A stretch of 64,000 nt of DNA from Callorhinus ursinus (Eukaryota; Chordata; Mammalia; Carnivora; Otariidae). The stretch spans positions 8,323,945-8,387,944 of the forward strand of contig NW_020312788.1 in assembly GCF_003265705.1 (NCBI RefSeq). Reading direction: 5' to 3'. The notes beneath the pieces are model-generated. The model did not search any database. It saw nothing but the letters and a program-made list of their open reading frames with translations, and was not told where the DNA came from. The translations under genes and the position numbers were made by a program. Positions 24,877 through 37,739 of this stretch are shown one piece after another; within the stretch, counting starts at the first letter, position 1, and each line of letters begins with the position of its first letter.

Positions 24877-25754
24877 GAGCAGGGCAATGGAGCAATATGT
24901 TCTTCCTGGAGTCTACAAACCTTACACAAAGCCTCAAGCCTGACTCTCCTCATCAGTAAGGATAATAATATTACTTCCCCTCTTCCATTATTTTATTTAT
25001 TTATTTTTAATTTGAGGCTCTAATAAGATAATACCTGTGAAACTCTTAGAAAAATAATCAGAAAAAATTAGCGGCTGTTAAGCCAGTTGAACTTTTCATG
25101 TTAGATACTCCTAACTTTGGTTGTTAATTTAGAGGCAAGAAAGCAAAATACTTCTTGATACTTATCTTTATGAGTTTCTTGCAATGGGTGATCCATGTAG
25201 TTACATCAAATAAGTTCTTATTGATAAACACTAGAGTAAAATCTCATTCTTTCAAATTTTAAAATATGTACACCAAGAGCAGATTAAATTTCAACTTGAC
25301 AAAATAAAAGAATGAATGAACAAATAAATAGCTAATAGGATCATTAGGGGAAGTTGATTTACTGATGAGGTTTCATCAATAACAATCAAACTAGTATTGG
25401 AATATGCTGATTAAAACCATTAAGGTAGAATTTCTAGGAAGCAACATTTGATTAGTTTATTTTTAGTTTCTATATCACTTGAAAATTATAACATTAAAAT
25501 ATGTGATTTCGATGATCGCTATTTCAGACAGGACTTCAAGAGAGCTGAAGAAAAAATTGTGATTCACGTTAGTATAGGATGAAGTAATCTCTGGGAAAAA
25601 TGATGTCTGGACAATGTTTTCCAGGTAGCATCAAGGAAAAGGTGAAGTTTGCCTCAAAGAAAGCAATGCCAGGTCTCTACTCCTGTGTGCTTTCATGGGC
25701 TCCCCCATGGTCCCAAAGCTACTCCTAATTCTTTTAAGATGTGATATGATATGA

Positions 25755-25970
25755 GAAGAGTTCTGACTTTGGACTTAGACCTCGGTCTGACTCTCCTCTT
25801 TGCCACTTACTTCCTATATTTTGGCAAGATACTTAACTCATTAAGATTTCATTTGTGTTTCTGTAAAATGGTGAAAGGTCTGTTCTTATGATTTTAAAAA
25901 TAAAGCAGCCTATATGAAGAGACTAACTCAGTACCAGGTACATAGTAAGTACTTGCCAAAGGTTACTCCT
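25755..25970 (+). repeat. MIR SINE, sense
   Basis: 'ggacttagacctcggtctgactctcctctttgccactta', 'ggcaagatacttaactcatt', 'gtttctgtaaaatgg' and 'agtaccaggtacatagtaagtact' follow the MIR consensus in order. Confidence 0.75.
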
Positions 25971-26059
25971 TTTCTCCTTTCCATCCCTTTGGATTAAAGT
26001 CTGTTTCTTAATGAAGGCTTCCCTTAAACTTACATGTTACCACAGTAATCCATAAATAC

Positions 26060-26370
26060 CTTAATTAATCTTTATTCAGTAAATACCTACTGAGTGTCTG
26101 TGATCTTATAGTAGTTACTAGATTAGCTAGTTGCAGTTAGGAATCCTGAAGAAATGGGAGACAGAAAGGAAATATTTTGAGGATGGTTATTAGGTTGCAA
26201 AGCAAAGGAGCATGAGGCATATTTTAGAGGGAGGTATGCAGGCATCAAGGATAGCAAGTGGAGGGCTGGGTCTGGAAGGGGGATAAGGGTGTCAACTATT
26301 GGGCTGAGTTGGTGATGAGAGGTAACAACAAGACCAGTGATGACTTGGACTACTTTATACATTTTTCAAG
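26060..26370 (-). repeat. L2 fragment, antisense
   Basis: Starts with ttattcagtaaatacctact and gagtgtctgtgatct, the reverse of the L2 3' tail, then runs on into a degraded purine-rich L2 antisense region. Right boundary uncertain. Confidence 0.5.
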
Positions 26371-26436
26371 GGTAATAATGAAGATATTTCTTTTATATAC
26401 AAACTATATTATATAACTATAATCAGGCTTTTTTTT

Positions 26437-26899
26437 CTTTTTTTTATTATGTTAATCTCCATACATTACATCATTAGTTTTTTTTATTTTTTATTGTTAT
26501 GTTAATCACCATACATTACATGATTATTTTTTGATGTAGTGTTCCATGATTCATTGTTTGTGCATAACACCCAGTGCTCCATACAGTACGTGCCCTCTTT
26601 AATACCCATCACCANNNNNNNNNNNNNNNNNNNNNNNNNNNNNNNNNNNNNNNNNNNNNNNNNNNNNNNNNNNNNNNNNNNNNNNNNNNNNNNNNNNNNN
26701 NNNNNNNNNNNNNNTTTTCCCTTCCTGCTATCTTCTTCTTCTTTTTTTTTTTTAACATATAATGTATTATTTGCTTCAGAGGTACAGGTCTGTGATTCAA
26801 CAGTCTTACACAATTCACAGTGCTCACCACAGCACATACCCTCCCCAATGTCTATCACTCAGCCACCCCATCCCACCCACCCCCCCACCACCCCAGGAA
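26437..26899 (-). mobile_element. 5'-truncated carnivore L1 tail, antisense, with gap
   Basis: Reverse complement of the carnivore L1 3' end: poly-T, 'attatgttaatctccatacattacatcatta', a second copy of the same end (about 26494-26525), 'tgatgtagtgttccatgattcattgtttgtgcataaca', the gap, then 'acaggtctgtgattcaacagtcttacacaattcacagtgctcaccaca'. It appears bounded by caggcttttttt copies (26424-26435 and 26900-26911) and lies inside the tail of an older antisense SINE. The open frames spanning the Ns are meaningless. Confidence 0.8.
26615..26714. other. Assembly gap, 100 N
   Basis: Exactly 100 undetermined bases, the conventional placeholder for a gap of unknown size, within an L1 copy. The missing sequence is probably L1 but its true length is not known. 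Confidence 1.
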
Positions 26900-26905
26900 C
26901 AGGCT

Positions 26906-27098
26906 TTTTTTAAAGATTTATTTATCTATTTGAAAGAGAGAGCAAGCAGGGGTGGTGGAGAGGCAGAGGGAGAGAGTCCCTAAGCAGAATCCCCGCTGAG
27001 CACAGAGCCCAACCAGGGGCTCAATCCCAGGACTCCAAGGTCATGATCTGAGCTGAAAAAGAGCCAGATGCTAAACTTACTGAGCTACCCAGGTGCCC
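26906..27098 (-). mobile_element. Carnivore SINE, antisense, interrupted at its tail by L1
   Basis: aaagatttatttatctattt at the left, ctgagctacccaggtgcccc at the right. The outer target-site duplication is ctataatcaggctttt (26417-26432) versus ctataatcaagctttt (27099-27114), so the SINE's left end lies beyond the L1: the L1 at 26437-26899 went into the SINE's poly-T tail afterwards. Confidence 0.9.
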
Positions 27099-27667
27099 CT
27101 ATAATCAAGCTTTTAGTTAGTTTTTCAATACATAGTGATATTTCAGAATGATACTTTCCCAAAAGTGTATAATGTCATGTAGTAAAAGTATTAAAAATAT
27201 TTAGCTTCCATTTTTGTTTCTGGCAAAAAAAAAAAAAGAGAGAGAGAGAGAGAAATGCTTCTGGAAAAAAAGAGATCTTATATTCAAAGGAACTAATTTG
27301 GGAAGTCTCATCACAAGAATATGAAAAAAGAAAACTTTTTGGGATTTTTGACCTGAAACTAAATGGGAAATCCTAAAATCATTAAGCTAGAGGTCACCCT
27401 GATGAGAGATTATCCAGTGCAATGTTTTTCAAACTGGGGTATCATAGAGGTGACTGAGAGAGTTGACCTGAGTTCAGAGGCCCTCAAGAGTTGACATGAG
27501 GACAGATTGATAAGACTCAGAGCCATCCACCTCTACTATAAAGGATTAGCTCGATTGTGTCTGCTAGACCAATTGGAGTTTCATGTAATTTTTTTTACAA
27601 ATTTTAATGAGAATTGACTTAACTCATTTTGCCATTTCCAGAAAGTGCTGTGGTAACCTCTACTTGA

Positions 27668-27950
27668 ATAGGTTTATTCATTCTGTGAGCATTTATTGAG
27701 AACCAACTATTGCCAACATGCTAGACTCTGCGTTTACAGAAAAGAGTAAGACAAGGACCCCACTGTCTGGGAACTCACAGTCTACAAAGGAGAAGAGCAG
27801 AGGAGCAGAGAGAGTACTATCTGATAAATGCTTTAATAGCATCACGTACAGGGGGACATGTGAGCATGCAAGGGAGGGTTCCTGAATATGAGTGGATGTT
27901 TTTCAGGTAGAAGGGGTAGGAAAGTCATACCAGTTAGAGGGGAAGCCCAT
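27668..27950 (-). repeat. L2 LINE fragment, antisense
   Basis: 'ttattcattctgtgagcatttattgagaaccaactattgccaacatgctagactctgcgtttacag' and 'aaggaccccactgtctgggaactcacagtctac' are the reverse of the L2 3' end; the following 'ctgataaatgctttaatagc' and 'aggtagaaggggtagg' continue it. Right boundary approximate. Confidence 0.65.
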
Positions 27951-29059
27951 TAGAAGCATGGAGTTACAAGGTGTTGGTTCCCAGTCCTATCAGACCCAAT
28001 ATAACAAATATTTTATAAAGCCCCTTTTGTTATTGTTAAGTAAAAGTCATAAATAGCATAGCCTTTTTATATACATAATTTCATAAATATAATATATAAT
28101 GCTTGCCCTTAATATAAAGAAGAAATAAAAGAAATGTGTTCATAATAAAATACTAGTTGAATATATAAATGCTCCAGGCATATCTACGTTAAATGATATA
28201 ATGAAATTATCAGATGTTTGTACCTAGTTTTATAATGAGGAAGTCCATATTTGAGCAATAAACTCAATAGTAAGTTGAATATTAGTTTATTTTATATTTC
28301 CATTTTAATATAAGGATTGAATATATATGTATGTGCTTACATGGGTATGCATCTGTATGATGCATACAGGTAGACATACATACAGGTAGATACGTATACA
28401 TACACATATATTAATATTTACACACACCTAGAAATCTCATGACTGCAGACTGACATAGCCATGCTGTATACACAAGTATACAATACCACAGGACTTGCTG
28501 CCACTGAAGATATAATTTTCTGCAACAGTAAACAATTCTTAGTGAAGGTCCAAACTAAACAAGTCAATTCTCTCTCAGTCTACAAGGTAGTTAAATTCCT
28601 GGATATTTTAATGAATACTAAAATGTGCAAAACTGAACATCTGTTTATATGTAAAATCCAGCATTGAAGCTCAATAAATAAGTTTGGGTTTTGCCAATAC
28701 AAATGACTGTGGGACACTGAAAAATTATATAGGACACAGATAACTTTTTTGCTGTTGGAGACTGCTGTAGGCATTATAGGACTTCCTACTTGCATCACTG
28801 TACTGGGAAGTAAGGGAAAATTCAGGAAGATGGTGTCAAATACTGTAAAGACATAAAGTAGGATGAAGACCGGAAATAAATCATTGAGTGTGTCAGTTCA
28901 CTATGCGTTGCTGTCACTTAGATGTATTGGCCAGAGCCAAACTGAAGTGGCTTCAGAAATTAATAGGAAGCAAGTAGGGCCCCTTCTTGCTAGAATCTTG
29001 GTAATAAAAGGAGGGGGGAAAGGCAGTACTGGAAGGCTACACATGGTGAAGGAAAGAGT

Positions 29060-29960
29060 TACTATTTTTGTTTCTGTTTTTCCCCCTTAAGAAGTTCATG
29101 AGCTGACAAGAAAAAGCCATGTGGTGCAGAATGGCTTCTGCAGGTGGCTAACTTGGAGGAGGAGATTAGGAACGATTTTGGGGCAAGTGCCATTTGAGTT
29201 GAGACTTGACCGGAAAAAAACTAGCCTCATGAAAATACATGCAAGCATTTCAAGCAAAAGAAAACACTAGTGAAAATGGCCCAAGTGGGGAACAAGCTTG
29301 CTGTGTTAGAATGGAAAGAAGACCAGTGGCAGCTAGGCTGAACCATAGTGAGTTGGGAGTTGAGTGCTAAGATAGGAGGATGCAGAGACAGGGACCAAAC
29401 TGTGTGCAACAGTGACATTTGGGGTTTATTCTGGCTGCGGTGGAGCCTTCCGAATCAGAACAATATGATCTAATGGACGGTTCTAAAGACCTCCTGGCTG
29501 ATGTCTGCCGACAATTTAGTCAGGGTAGAAGCAGGGGAAGGACTTAGAGCTTTTGCTATAATGTAGCAGGAACAAAACAGCAACAGCGTGGACCACATGG
29601 TGGCAATAGAAGTGAGGAGATAGAGATATATCTGGAATATCGTAGAGGGAGCTGTGAGGGCTTGTCGATGGGTTAAATATTGTTGGAGGAGGAAGAAACA
29701 AAGCAGAATAAATGATGGTTCAGAGATTTTTGTTGTTTCTTCTCGTTTGAAATATTTTGGAGGATGGAAGTCCTGAAGTGACTTTAGTAGGTGGCCGTTT
29801 GTTTATCCAGATGGGAAAAACCTGGGGAAAAAAATTATGGGGGAGAAATTCCTGTTTGGGCCACGTGCAGTTTGAGACGCTGATCAGTCATCCGAGTAGG
29901 GACAGCGTATAAGCAAGTCAGGGACTCCATGAGCAACTAAAAAGATACATATGTGAGTAT
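29060..29960 (-). repeat. L2 LINE upstream region, antisense
   Basis: Purine-rich text in the order expected for reversed L2: 'catttgagttgagacttgaccgg', 'gcaagcatttcaagcaaaag', 'gaccagtggcagctaggctg', 'tttggggtttattctggctgc', 'acctcctggctgatgtctgccg', 'tttgggccacgtgcagtttgagacgctgat'. Probably part of the same original insertion as 27668-27950 with a deletion or spacer between. Open frames on the minus strand (29227-29418, 29516-29701) fall inside it. Confidence 0.55.
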
Positions 29961-30702
29961 AAGAAAAAGAACTGAGATCCATTAAATTATAAATTAGATA
30001 TAATCATGGCAAAGATTGGTTTAGATCAGTGCTTCTACCTCAGGACGATGCACTGATTTCAGTGTGGAGCTCATAAAAGAGTTTGGAGATTCATAATTGG
30101 TAGGTCTAAAGTAAAGCCTTGAAACCTGCATTTTTAAAAGTGGCAGGAATTTCTGCTGTTTAGATATCCAACATCCGGTTGCCTTATCTGGAACAAAGAG
30201 GAAGTCCATGCGCTCATGGGTGAACATTTCTACAAAATAAAGACATAAATAATCAAGGGAAGCAGTGGTTTTAAACTAAACATAAGGACAGTCATGATTT
30301 CATTATCACTTAATTCTAACTGAATTATTAAAATGTTTCTTCTGTGCATCACAGCATCTCAGATGACTTAGAGAAAACAATTTTGTTAATGTCAAATGAC
30401 TTCCTTGCAAATTTCTCTAATGGTAAGATACTGTAACATTTCAGTTTTATTTACATTCAACTCTGAAGAAGGAAAGCTATTCGAATTTTGGATCTATATT
30501 ATTTTAGCTATAAAACATATATCCTAACAATGCTGAGTATAGCTTGGCATATACATTTTTTCCTAAAGCCGATATATGAGCAGAATTGCTCACTTTTTCA
30601 AAACAGTCATTTAACTTTTTAGCTTAAGTAAATGTAAATCTCCTACTAATAACTAGAGACTCTTCTAAAATGTTAAAAAAAAATAAAATAGGAATACTGA
30701 CA

Positions 30703-30911
30703 GGGGTGCCTGAGTGGCTCAGTCGATTAAGCATCTGACTCTTGATTTTCACACAGATTATGATCTCAGGGTCCTGGGATGGAGCCCTGCATCATTGGGC
30801 TCTCTGCTCAGAGGGGAGTCTGCTTCTCCCTCTCTCTCTGCCCCTCCCCCCACTCATACTCTCTCACTCTCTCTCAAATAAATAAATAAAATCCTTAAAA
30901 AAAAAAAAGAA
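30703..30911 (+). mobile_element. Carnivore SINE, sense
   Basis: Head ggggtgcctgagtggctcag, ctcagggtcctgggatggag, CT-rich middle, tail aaataaataaataaaatcct plus poly-A. Perfect 13-bp target-site duplication aggaatactgaca at 30690-30702 and 30912-30924. Confidence 0.98.
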
Positions 30912-31567
30912 AGGAATACTGACAATAACTAGGCTTGCCTATGTCATTAGTATCTTCCTAATGTTAATGCCATCCAGAATGACCAAGGAAGGAAAGGATT
31001 CTCTATGTCTTAATTTTTGCATCATCAAATATCATGCCATCCATAGCAAATTATCTCAATATCACTGATGCAAGAGAACAACATTATTGACTCTGTCTCC
31101 AAAAAGTCAACTTTTCATTATCTGCCTCAAGTTTTCCCATATTTTGCTTATCTGTGGAAAATCTTACTTTCAAATATATCAGCTGTTAAAATCGAGAGCA
31201 TTCTCTTTAGCTACACACTTCATTAACCTCTTCTGAAAATTAGTGGGGTTTTTTGATTAATTACTTCCTTTGTGGGACTCTCTCCAGTCCCATTTTACTG
31301 TTATTTTTCATGAATCCTGAATACAGGCAAGGTCTTTGAAACCTAGGTATATACAGTGCTCTTTGAGGGAAAGTTTTACTAGAAAAGAGGAGTTTCTGTT
31401 CACATTGATATGTTTGTTTCATTAGTCTGTTAGATGTATCATAGAATGGATACAAGGGAAAACTTAGCAAGCATCTGTATAGAAATTCTGGTCACCTTGT
31501 CAGAATTCTTTCTGAACCTGATCTCTACAGCAGTTGCCATTAGTTTTTTAGACGTGAATTGCTAAAA

Positions 31568-31911
31568 AAAAAAAAGATAGCAGGAAGGGAAGAATGAAGG
31601 TGGGGAAATCGGAGGGGGAGACGAACCATGAAAGACTATGGACTCTGAGAAACAAACTGGGGGTTCTAGAGGGGAGGGGGTGGGGGATGGGTTAGCCTGG
31701 TGATGAGTATTAAGGAGGGCATGTATTGCATGGAGCACTGGGTGTTATACACAAACAATGAATCATGGAACACTACATCAAAAACCAACGATTTAATGTA
31801 TGGTGATTAATATAACATAATAAAAAAATAAATAAAAATAAAGTCACATGATTAAAAAAACTAATGATGTAATGTATGGTGATTAACGTAACATAATAAA
31901 ATTTAAAAAAA
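31568..31911 (+). mobile_element. 5'-truncated carnivore L1 tail, sense (about 344 bp)
   Basis: Carnivore L1 3' UTR: 'gacgaaccatgaaagactatggactctgagaaacaaactgggggttctagagg', 'gatgagtattaaggagggcatgtattgcatggagcactgggtgttatac', and a doubled 3' terminus (31787-31823 and 31861-31900, both with aatgtatggtgattaa). Target-site duplication tgaattgctaaaa at 31555-31567 and 31912-31924, perfect 13 bp. The element starts with its own A-run at the 5' junction. Confidence 0.9.
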
Positions 31912-33483
31912 TGAATTGCTAAAACATTAGACATATTCATGGTCAAATTTAAATGACAAAATACCGTTTTGAAGAACTGCATACGTAATATATTTCTACC
32001 CATAGAGTGACTGTGTGTCCATTTTGATAGTTCTTGAGAGTTAAGACAGATGTCTCCATTGGCTTGTATTTGAGGCTGTTGGTCATGCCTCCAAAAAATC
32101 TGTGGTATGACAAGTGAGAGACACAGGATCTCCAATGAAATAATTTTTGAACCAAGGAAATATAAGAACATTTCATCAAAAAAATATGTTTTGCCTTAAG
32201 TTGATCATTTTTTCATCATATATATGGGATCTATTGTCTACAATTTGCTAGAGATGACATAAGGTTCAATTTTTGGTGAAATATTTCTCAAAACAAGTCA
32301 AATTCACATTTTAAAAATATAACATCCATAGCTTTTTATTCATTGTAACATTTGCTTCCTACTATTTAAAATAATTTGATTACCAGTTTTCCATGTTATT
32401 GTAACTAAAGAAAGGGAAAGTGAGTTCAAATTGCAGCAAAATAGAATGTTAATTATGAACAAAATAAAAATATTCGCATCTTGACAGTAAAGGTTCTTAA
32501 ATATTGGAGTGAGTTTCACAGGGAGGTTGTAAAATCTTGTGTTTGAAAGCCTGTTTGTGGAGGAATTTGTGAGGTTTGGTATGAATAAAGAAAGGATAAG
32601 CTAGGTGATTTCCTTAAGGTTTTTTACATAATCAAAATATTTTTTTATTGTATCAGTGAATGTGTCCTTAGAAATACTGAAAAAAATGTGACTCAAGCTG
32701 AACAAAGAACTCAAAACCAGTTTCAATATTATTAAGTTTTATTAGGTAAGTAATTCATGGAATGGTATATACAAGCACCAGAGCTTAGAGGGAATTGAAA
32801 TAAAATATAAAGCAAAACATGAGTGTAGAGTTATGAAATGTATTACTCACTAAGTGTTCCAAACTCCCCACATGTACCCAAATATTTCTTGACAAACAGA
32901 ACAGAATGATGGATTAAGTAGAAATTTTCAGTGATGATTCATTCTTTCAATCCTGTAGACAAAACTGAAGATCACATACTTCTATTTCCCCATTTATAAA
33001 AGAATAATTCTATCCATTTACTACAGGCAAAACTTTTGGAGAGTAAACCTCTGAAATAAAGTATTTTAAATGTAAGAATCTTAAAAATGCTTACTTAAAA
33101 ATTATTTTGAAAAATTATTTTGAAAACTTATTGAGCATAATATTTTCTCTTATTGATGAGGCTTTCTTAGTTTAACTATAGCCAGATATAGTCTTGAGAA
33201 GAGAATTGTTTGATAATAGTAAGAAATCCCCTGTTCTACTTTCAGGCCTTTAGAAAGAATTCCACTTCCACTAAGAAAGGATATTACCTCATCTATTGTA
33301 AAATATCTGGGGAAAAAAAAAATCACATAGTCTTCTTGAGTCCTGGTCTGGTATCTAACATGTTTACAAAATTGCAATTGTTTAGAGTATATATTTTTAT
33401 TAAAATAAAGTTTAGTTAAGAAAGTCATACTTAATAAAGGAAACTAACTTCTACCTCAGTATAAGAAAGTATCTAAGCCTTTA

Positions 33484-33668
33484 TTTTTAAAAAATTTATT
33501 TATTTATTTGAGAGAGAGAAAGCACATGCCAGGGGAGAGGCAGAGGAAGAGGGAGAAGCAGACTCCCCGCTGAGCAGGGAGCCCGACACGGGACTCGATC
33601 CCAGGACTCCAGGATCATGACCTGAGCTGAAGGCAGACACTTAACAGACTGAGCCACCCAGGCGCCCT
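33484..33668 (-). mobile_element. Carnivore SINE, antisense
   Basis: aaaaaatttatttatttatt left end and gactgagccacccaggcgcc right end. Target-site duplication gaaagtatctaagccttta (33465-33483) versus gaaagtatctagggctttaa (from 33669), a few mismatches. It lies about 4.8 kb before the S4-pore exon, antisense to the gene. Confidence 0.97.
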
Positions 33669-35945
33669 GAAAGTATCTAGGGCTTTAATAAACTATGGAT
33701 ATGGGTACGTTTTTTAAAAAAATTGAAATTGGATGATATGCTTCAGCCACCCAGAAATCTGAATGATTTGAATTGCCAGGGGAAGAGTCATTTTACATTT
33801 AAAAAGTTCTGACAAAATACATTAAAAATAAAAGTTTTAAATAAGTATTCTTTCTTTACCGTGGCATTCAGGCAAAAAGAGTTTGCAGTATCATTCAATC
33901 ACAGTTAAAGGAGTTCAGGTCTGAAATGGCATAAGTACTGATAAGGCAGAGCCATGGCTTCTTAGAATTCATTATGTCTCCTTTGCTACCGTTTATGAGC
34001 AGAACCAAAAAAACAAAGTACCTTGCTTCAATCTACTGCAAAGTAGCTCACCTCTTTCTCCATATACTTTATTATTATGATGTGTTTGTAATTCATAATC
34101 ACACATAAGTCTTGGGAGTTCTTACGCTTTTTTAGTCTACCAAAAGTAATAATAGACAATATTTTTTCTAATACCAGTAACAAGTTAAGAAATAACATCT
34201 AAGAAAATTTCTTACCTCCACTATTTTTTAAATTATTGCAGTAGGTTAAAAGATAGTTTTATTTCTATTTTCAAAATTTGGAAAAAAACCACAAAAATAG
34301 ATTTACATAATATCTCTGAGTATTACATGAAATTAGATACACTGTGAGAGAAATGTGTATCCTGAAAACATTCTACTTAGCCAAGTTTTGATGTTAACAC
34401 AATTAAGGTAAGTGTTGGTCCCATTTTTCATTTGCACATAATACAGAGAGAGTACATTGAACTAAACAATGGGGACTAAGAGTCTCCACCAAATCAGCAA
34501 GAGGAGATTGATCATTCTTTAGGTTACTCTCTCTGAGATTTTGGTGCAATCGTTTTTCTCTTTGTGTAATATGGGCAAACCCTTTAAATCTTTAAAGAGA
34601 TATTTAAAGAAGAAAAGAGTTATTGCAATCTTAAGTGTCACCTACAAGATATGCGTGTCTCATATGCAACAGTAGCTAAGGATGAATGCCCAGGTGTGTT
34701 AGCAGCATCTTGACAACACTAAAAATAAGATCAAGTCATTTGTTACATTGTCAAACAACATATGTAGTTATGCTTGGGTACATGTTATGGAATCACAACA
34801 GAATGGCTTTGACTGTTGAAATCATTTTTCACTCAATCTTATGAAGCAACTGAAAGGTAAAACAACTGTTTAGGAATTTCTCCCCCTTTCCATCGCTCTG
34901 CCTTCCCTTCTTCCTCTTTCTCTCCTTCCCTCTCTACAACTGCAATTATTTTGTAGGAATAATGTCAGTTGGGTTGAGAATTCATCATGTGCTATATTTC
35001 TTAAACCCTTTTTTTCCAGAAAAGATGTTACTTATGTGTTATTATATAAATTATATTCATTTATCTGCTTAGAGAACTTACTATCACCTAGGTTTTACCT
35101 CTTTTTGATATAATCCTAGAAGAAACAACCAGTGTTTTTTTGAAGGGAGGGAAAAAGGAGAGAGGTGGCTTACACAGCAGTTGGATTCCTTTTTCTTTTT
35201 TTCATAACATCATTTTTGTTTTACTATCTTGGCAGCCAGAAGAGTCGTTAGGACTTATTATCACAATATGTTATTAAAACATCTCATTTGTTTTGAAGCA
35301 TTTCACTTCATTAACCAAATACCTTAGAGAATTTTCATTATATTTCATTTATTTTGAGGTTCAGAGAGAAATTTTCTTTCAAAGATAAAAAGTTTTGAAT
35401 AATAATCTTCAAATGCTTCTGATTTCTCAACACAAGTAAATAGGTAACAGAGCAAGGAGAAAAAAATAAACACACAAACTGAAGCTGTGAAGTGTAGAAA
35501 GAGACACGTTGAACCAGGGCTATTCCTGTTACTGAAATCCAAGCAGCCAGTGCATCGAGATAAGGCTCTTGTCTTTAAAATTCCTGCCATTTTCTGAGGA
35601 GGCCAAAAGGCCAGTGTTGAAAAGCCTCCAGTTGGAATTCTAGCTATCAAAGTAATGCATTTGGAAAATGTGTAAGTTCTATCAATCCATTTCACGATAT
35701 AATGTGCCTGCTTACTAATGAAAACTAAAGCACATGGGATATTTAAATAACACAAAAAGCTAGTATTTACAGGGCATTATCTACAACCCTGTGAGGAGGC
35801 ATTATTATACCCATTTACAGGTGAAAATTTTGAGGTTTAGAAATTAAATAAACAACTTGTCCAAGATGACAGACTGGTATGGATGCAGAATTCATACATC
35901 CATTTGTTCGTGCCAAAGTCCTAACATATAACTGATCAGCTAAAA

Positions 35946-36805
35946 CAGACATATGAAAACATGCTCCACAGCACTCATCATCAGGGAAATCCAAATCAAA
36001 ACTACAATAAGGTACCACCTCACACCTGTCAAAATGGCTAAAATCAACAACACAGGAAACAAAAGATGTTGACAAGGATGCAGAGAAAGGAGAGCCCCTT
36101 ACACTGTTGGTGGGAATGCAAACTGGTGCAGCCACTCTGGAAAACAGTATGGAGATTCCTCAAAAAGTTAAAAACAGAACTGTCCTACAACCCAGCAATT
36201 TTAATACTAGGTACTTACCCAAAGGACACAAAAATACTGATTTGAAAGGGCATATGCACCAAGATGTTTATAGCAGCACCATCAACAATAGCCAGATTAT
36301 GGAAAGAGGCCAAACATCCATCAACTGATGAATGGATAAAGAAGTGGTACATATATACAATGGAATATTACTCAGTCATCAATAAGAGTGAAATCTTGCC
36401 ATTTGCAACAGTGTGGGTGGAGCTAGAGTGTATTATGCTAAGCAAAATAAGTCAAAGACAAATACCACATGATTTCACTCATCTGTGGAATTTAAGAAGC
36501 AAAATTGGTTAACATAGGGAAAGGAAGTAAAAAGAAAGAGAGAGAGAGGGAAGCAAACCATAAGAGACTGTTAAGTATAGAGGAAAAACTGAGGGTTTCT
36601 GGAGGGGAGGTGGGTGGGGGATGGGCTCAATGGGTGATGGGGATTAAGGAGGGCACTTGCTGTGATGAGCACAGAGTGTTATATGTAAGTGATAAATCAC
36701 TAAATTCTACTCCTGAAACCAATATTACACTATATGTTAACTAACTAGAATTTAAATAAAAACTTGAAACAAAAAAGAAGAACCAACTAAATTAAAAAAA
36801 AAAAG
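35946..36805 (+). mobile_element. 5'-truncated L1 3' end, sense (about 860 bp)
   Basis: Starts in the L1 3' part (catcagggaaatccaaatca, aactacaataaggtaccacc), carries the frame translating to a YIYTMEYYSVINKSEILPFA peptide at 36264-36512, then the carnivore L1 3' UTR with aagcaaaccataagagactg and gattaaggagggcacttgct, and a poly-A end. Target-site duplication ctgatcagctaaaa (35932-35945) versus ctcatcagttaaaa (36806-36819). No complete ORF2; not active. Confidence 0.9.
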
Positions 36806-37162
36806 CTCATCAGTTAAAATGTTGATAATTCAAATGATGGAAATTTGACTTTTCTTCCAGAGAACTACCTTATACTAACTTAAACTCTCCATTTATTCAC
36901 TGAGAACAGATACACTCTTTACATTTGTGAAGAAAAAAAAATACTATTTTCTTTATTCTACCTTAAAAATTAGTAACTCAACATTGGAAACAAGGAAGAA
37001 CCATTTCTCCACACATCCCATAATGAGTAAAGACCAGAGCCCAAATGTGATATGCACATCCTAACTGCATAATCTCCTCTCACCTCTAGAAGTTTGCAAT
37101 ACAAACTGAAAAGAATTCAGAGGAGACTGAAGGATCTCCCCTTCTCCTCTTGACCACTCTGG

Positions 37163-37232
37163 CACAAGAAAAAGAAGAAAGAAAGAAAGAGAGAGAGTGA
37201 GAGAGAAAGAAAGAGAAAGGAAGAAAGAAAGA
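37163..37232. repeat. (GAAA)n / GA-rich microsatellite
   Basis: Interrupted gaaagaaagaaagagagaga run followed by gaaagaaagaaagaaac. Simple repeat only. Confidence 0.95.
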
Positions 37233-37739
37233 AACTACAACACTGATTATAGAATACTAATGAAACTATTTTTCTTAATATTTAGTGCTTTTTTTCCATC
37301 AATTCAATATGAATAGATAGAGGGTGATAACTCTGACATGCTATTTTTTTAATTAAAATATAAGTGTTCTTAATACAGTTGGATATACTCTGCAAAATAA
37401 ACACCAACAATGAACACATAAAATGACTCAACAATTGATTGGTAAACACCATGTAACTATGGAATAATTATATGCCCTGTGAATTATATAGTACTTATAG
37501 CTGACATTATTTAGGAAAACTAAGAAATGAACTTGTAATTTGTACTTATCAGATTTCAAATCCAAACAACCAGTTAAGTATCCTGTTATTATATAGAAGT
37601 GTCTTATCATTAGATACCTGGTCAGTAATAATCATGCAATTAGTTACACATATCACACCCCAAAAAAAAATACATCATACCATTGGGACATCAAGAAACA
37701 ATTCATCAACTTAGCACATTTAGAAAGGAAAGATGAATT

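Noticed and set aside
26502..26913. Open frames of up to 124 codons on both strands
   Set aside because: They run through 100 undetermined bases and an L1 tail.
35345..35755. 136-codon minus-strand open frame
   Set aside because: No recognisable domain, no splice or promoter context; one long chance frame is expected in 64 kb.
36107..36744. Frames with YIYTMEYYSVINKSEILPFA-type translation
   Set aside because: L1-derived text in a 5'-truncated, inactive copy; not a host gene.
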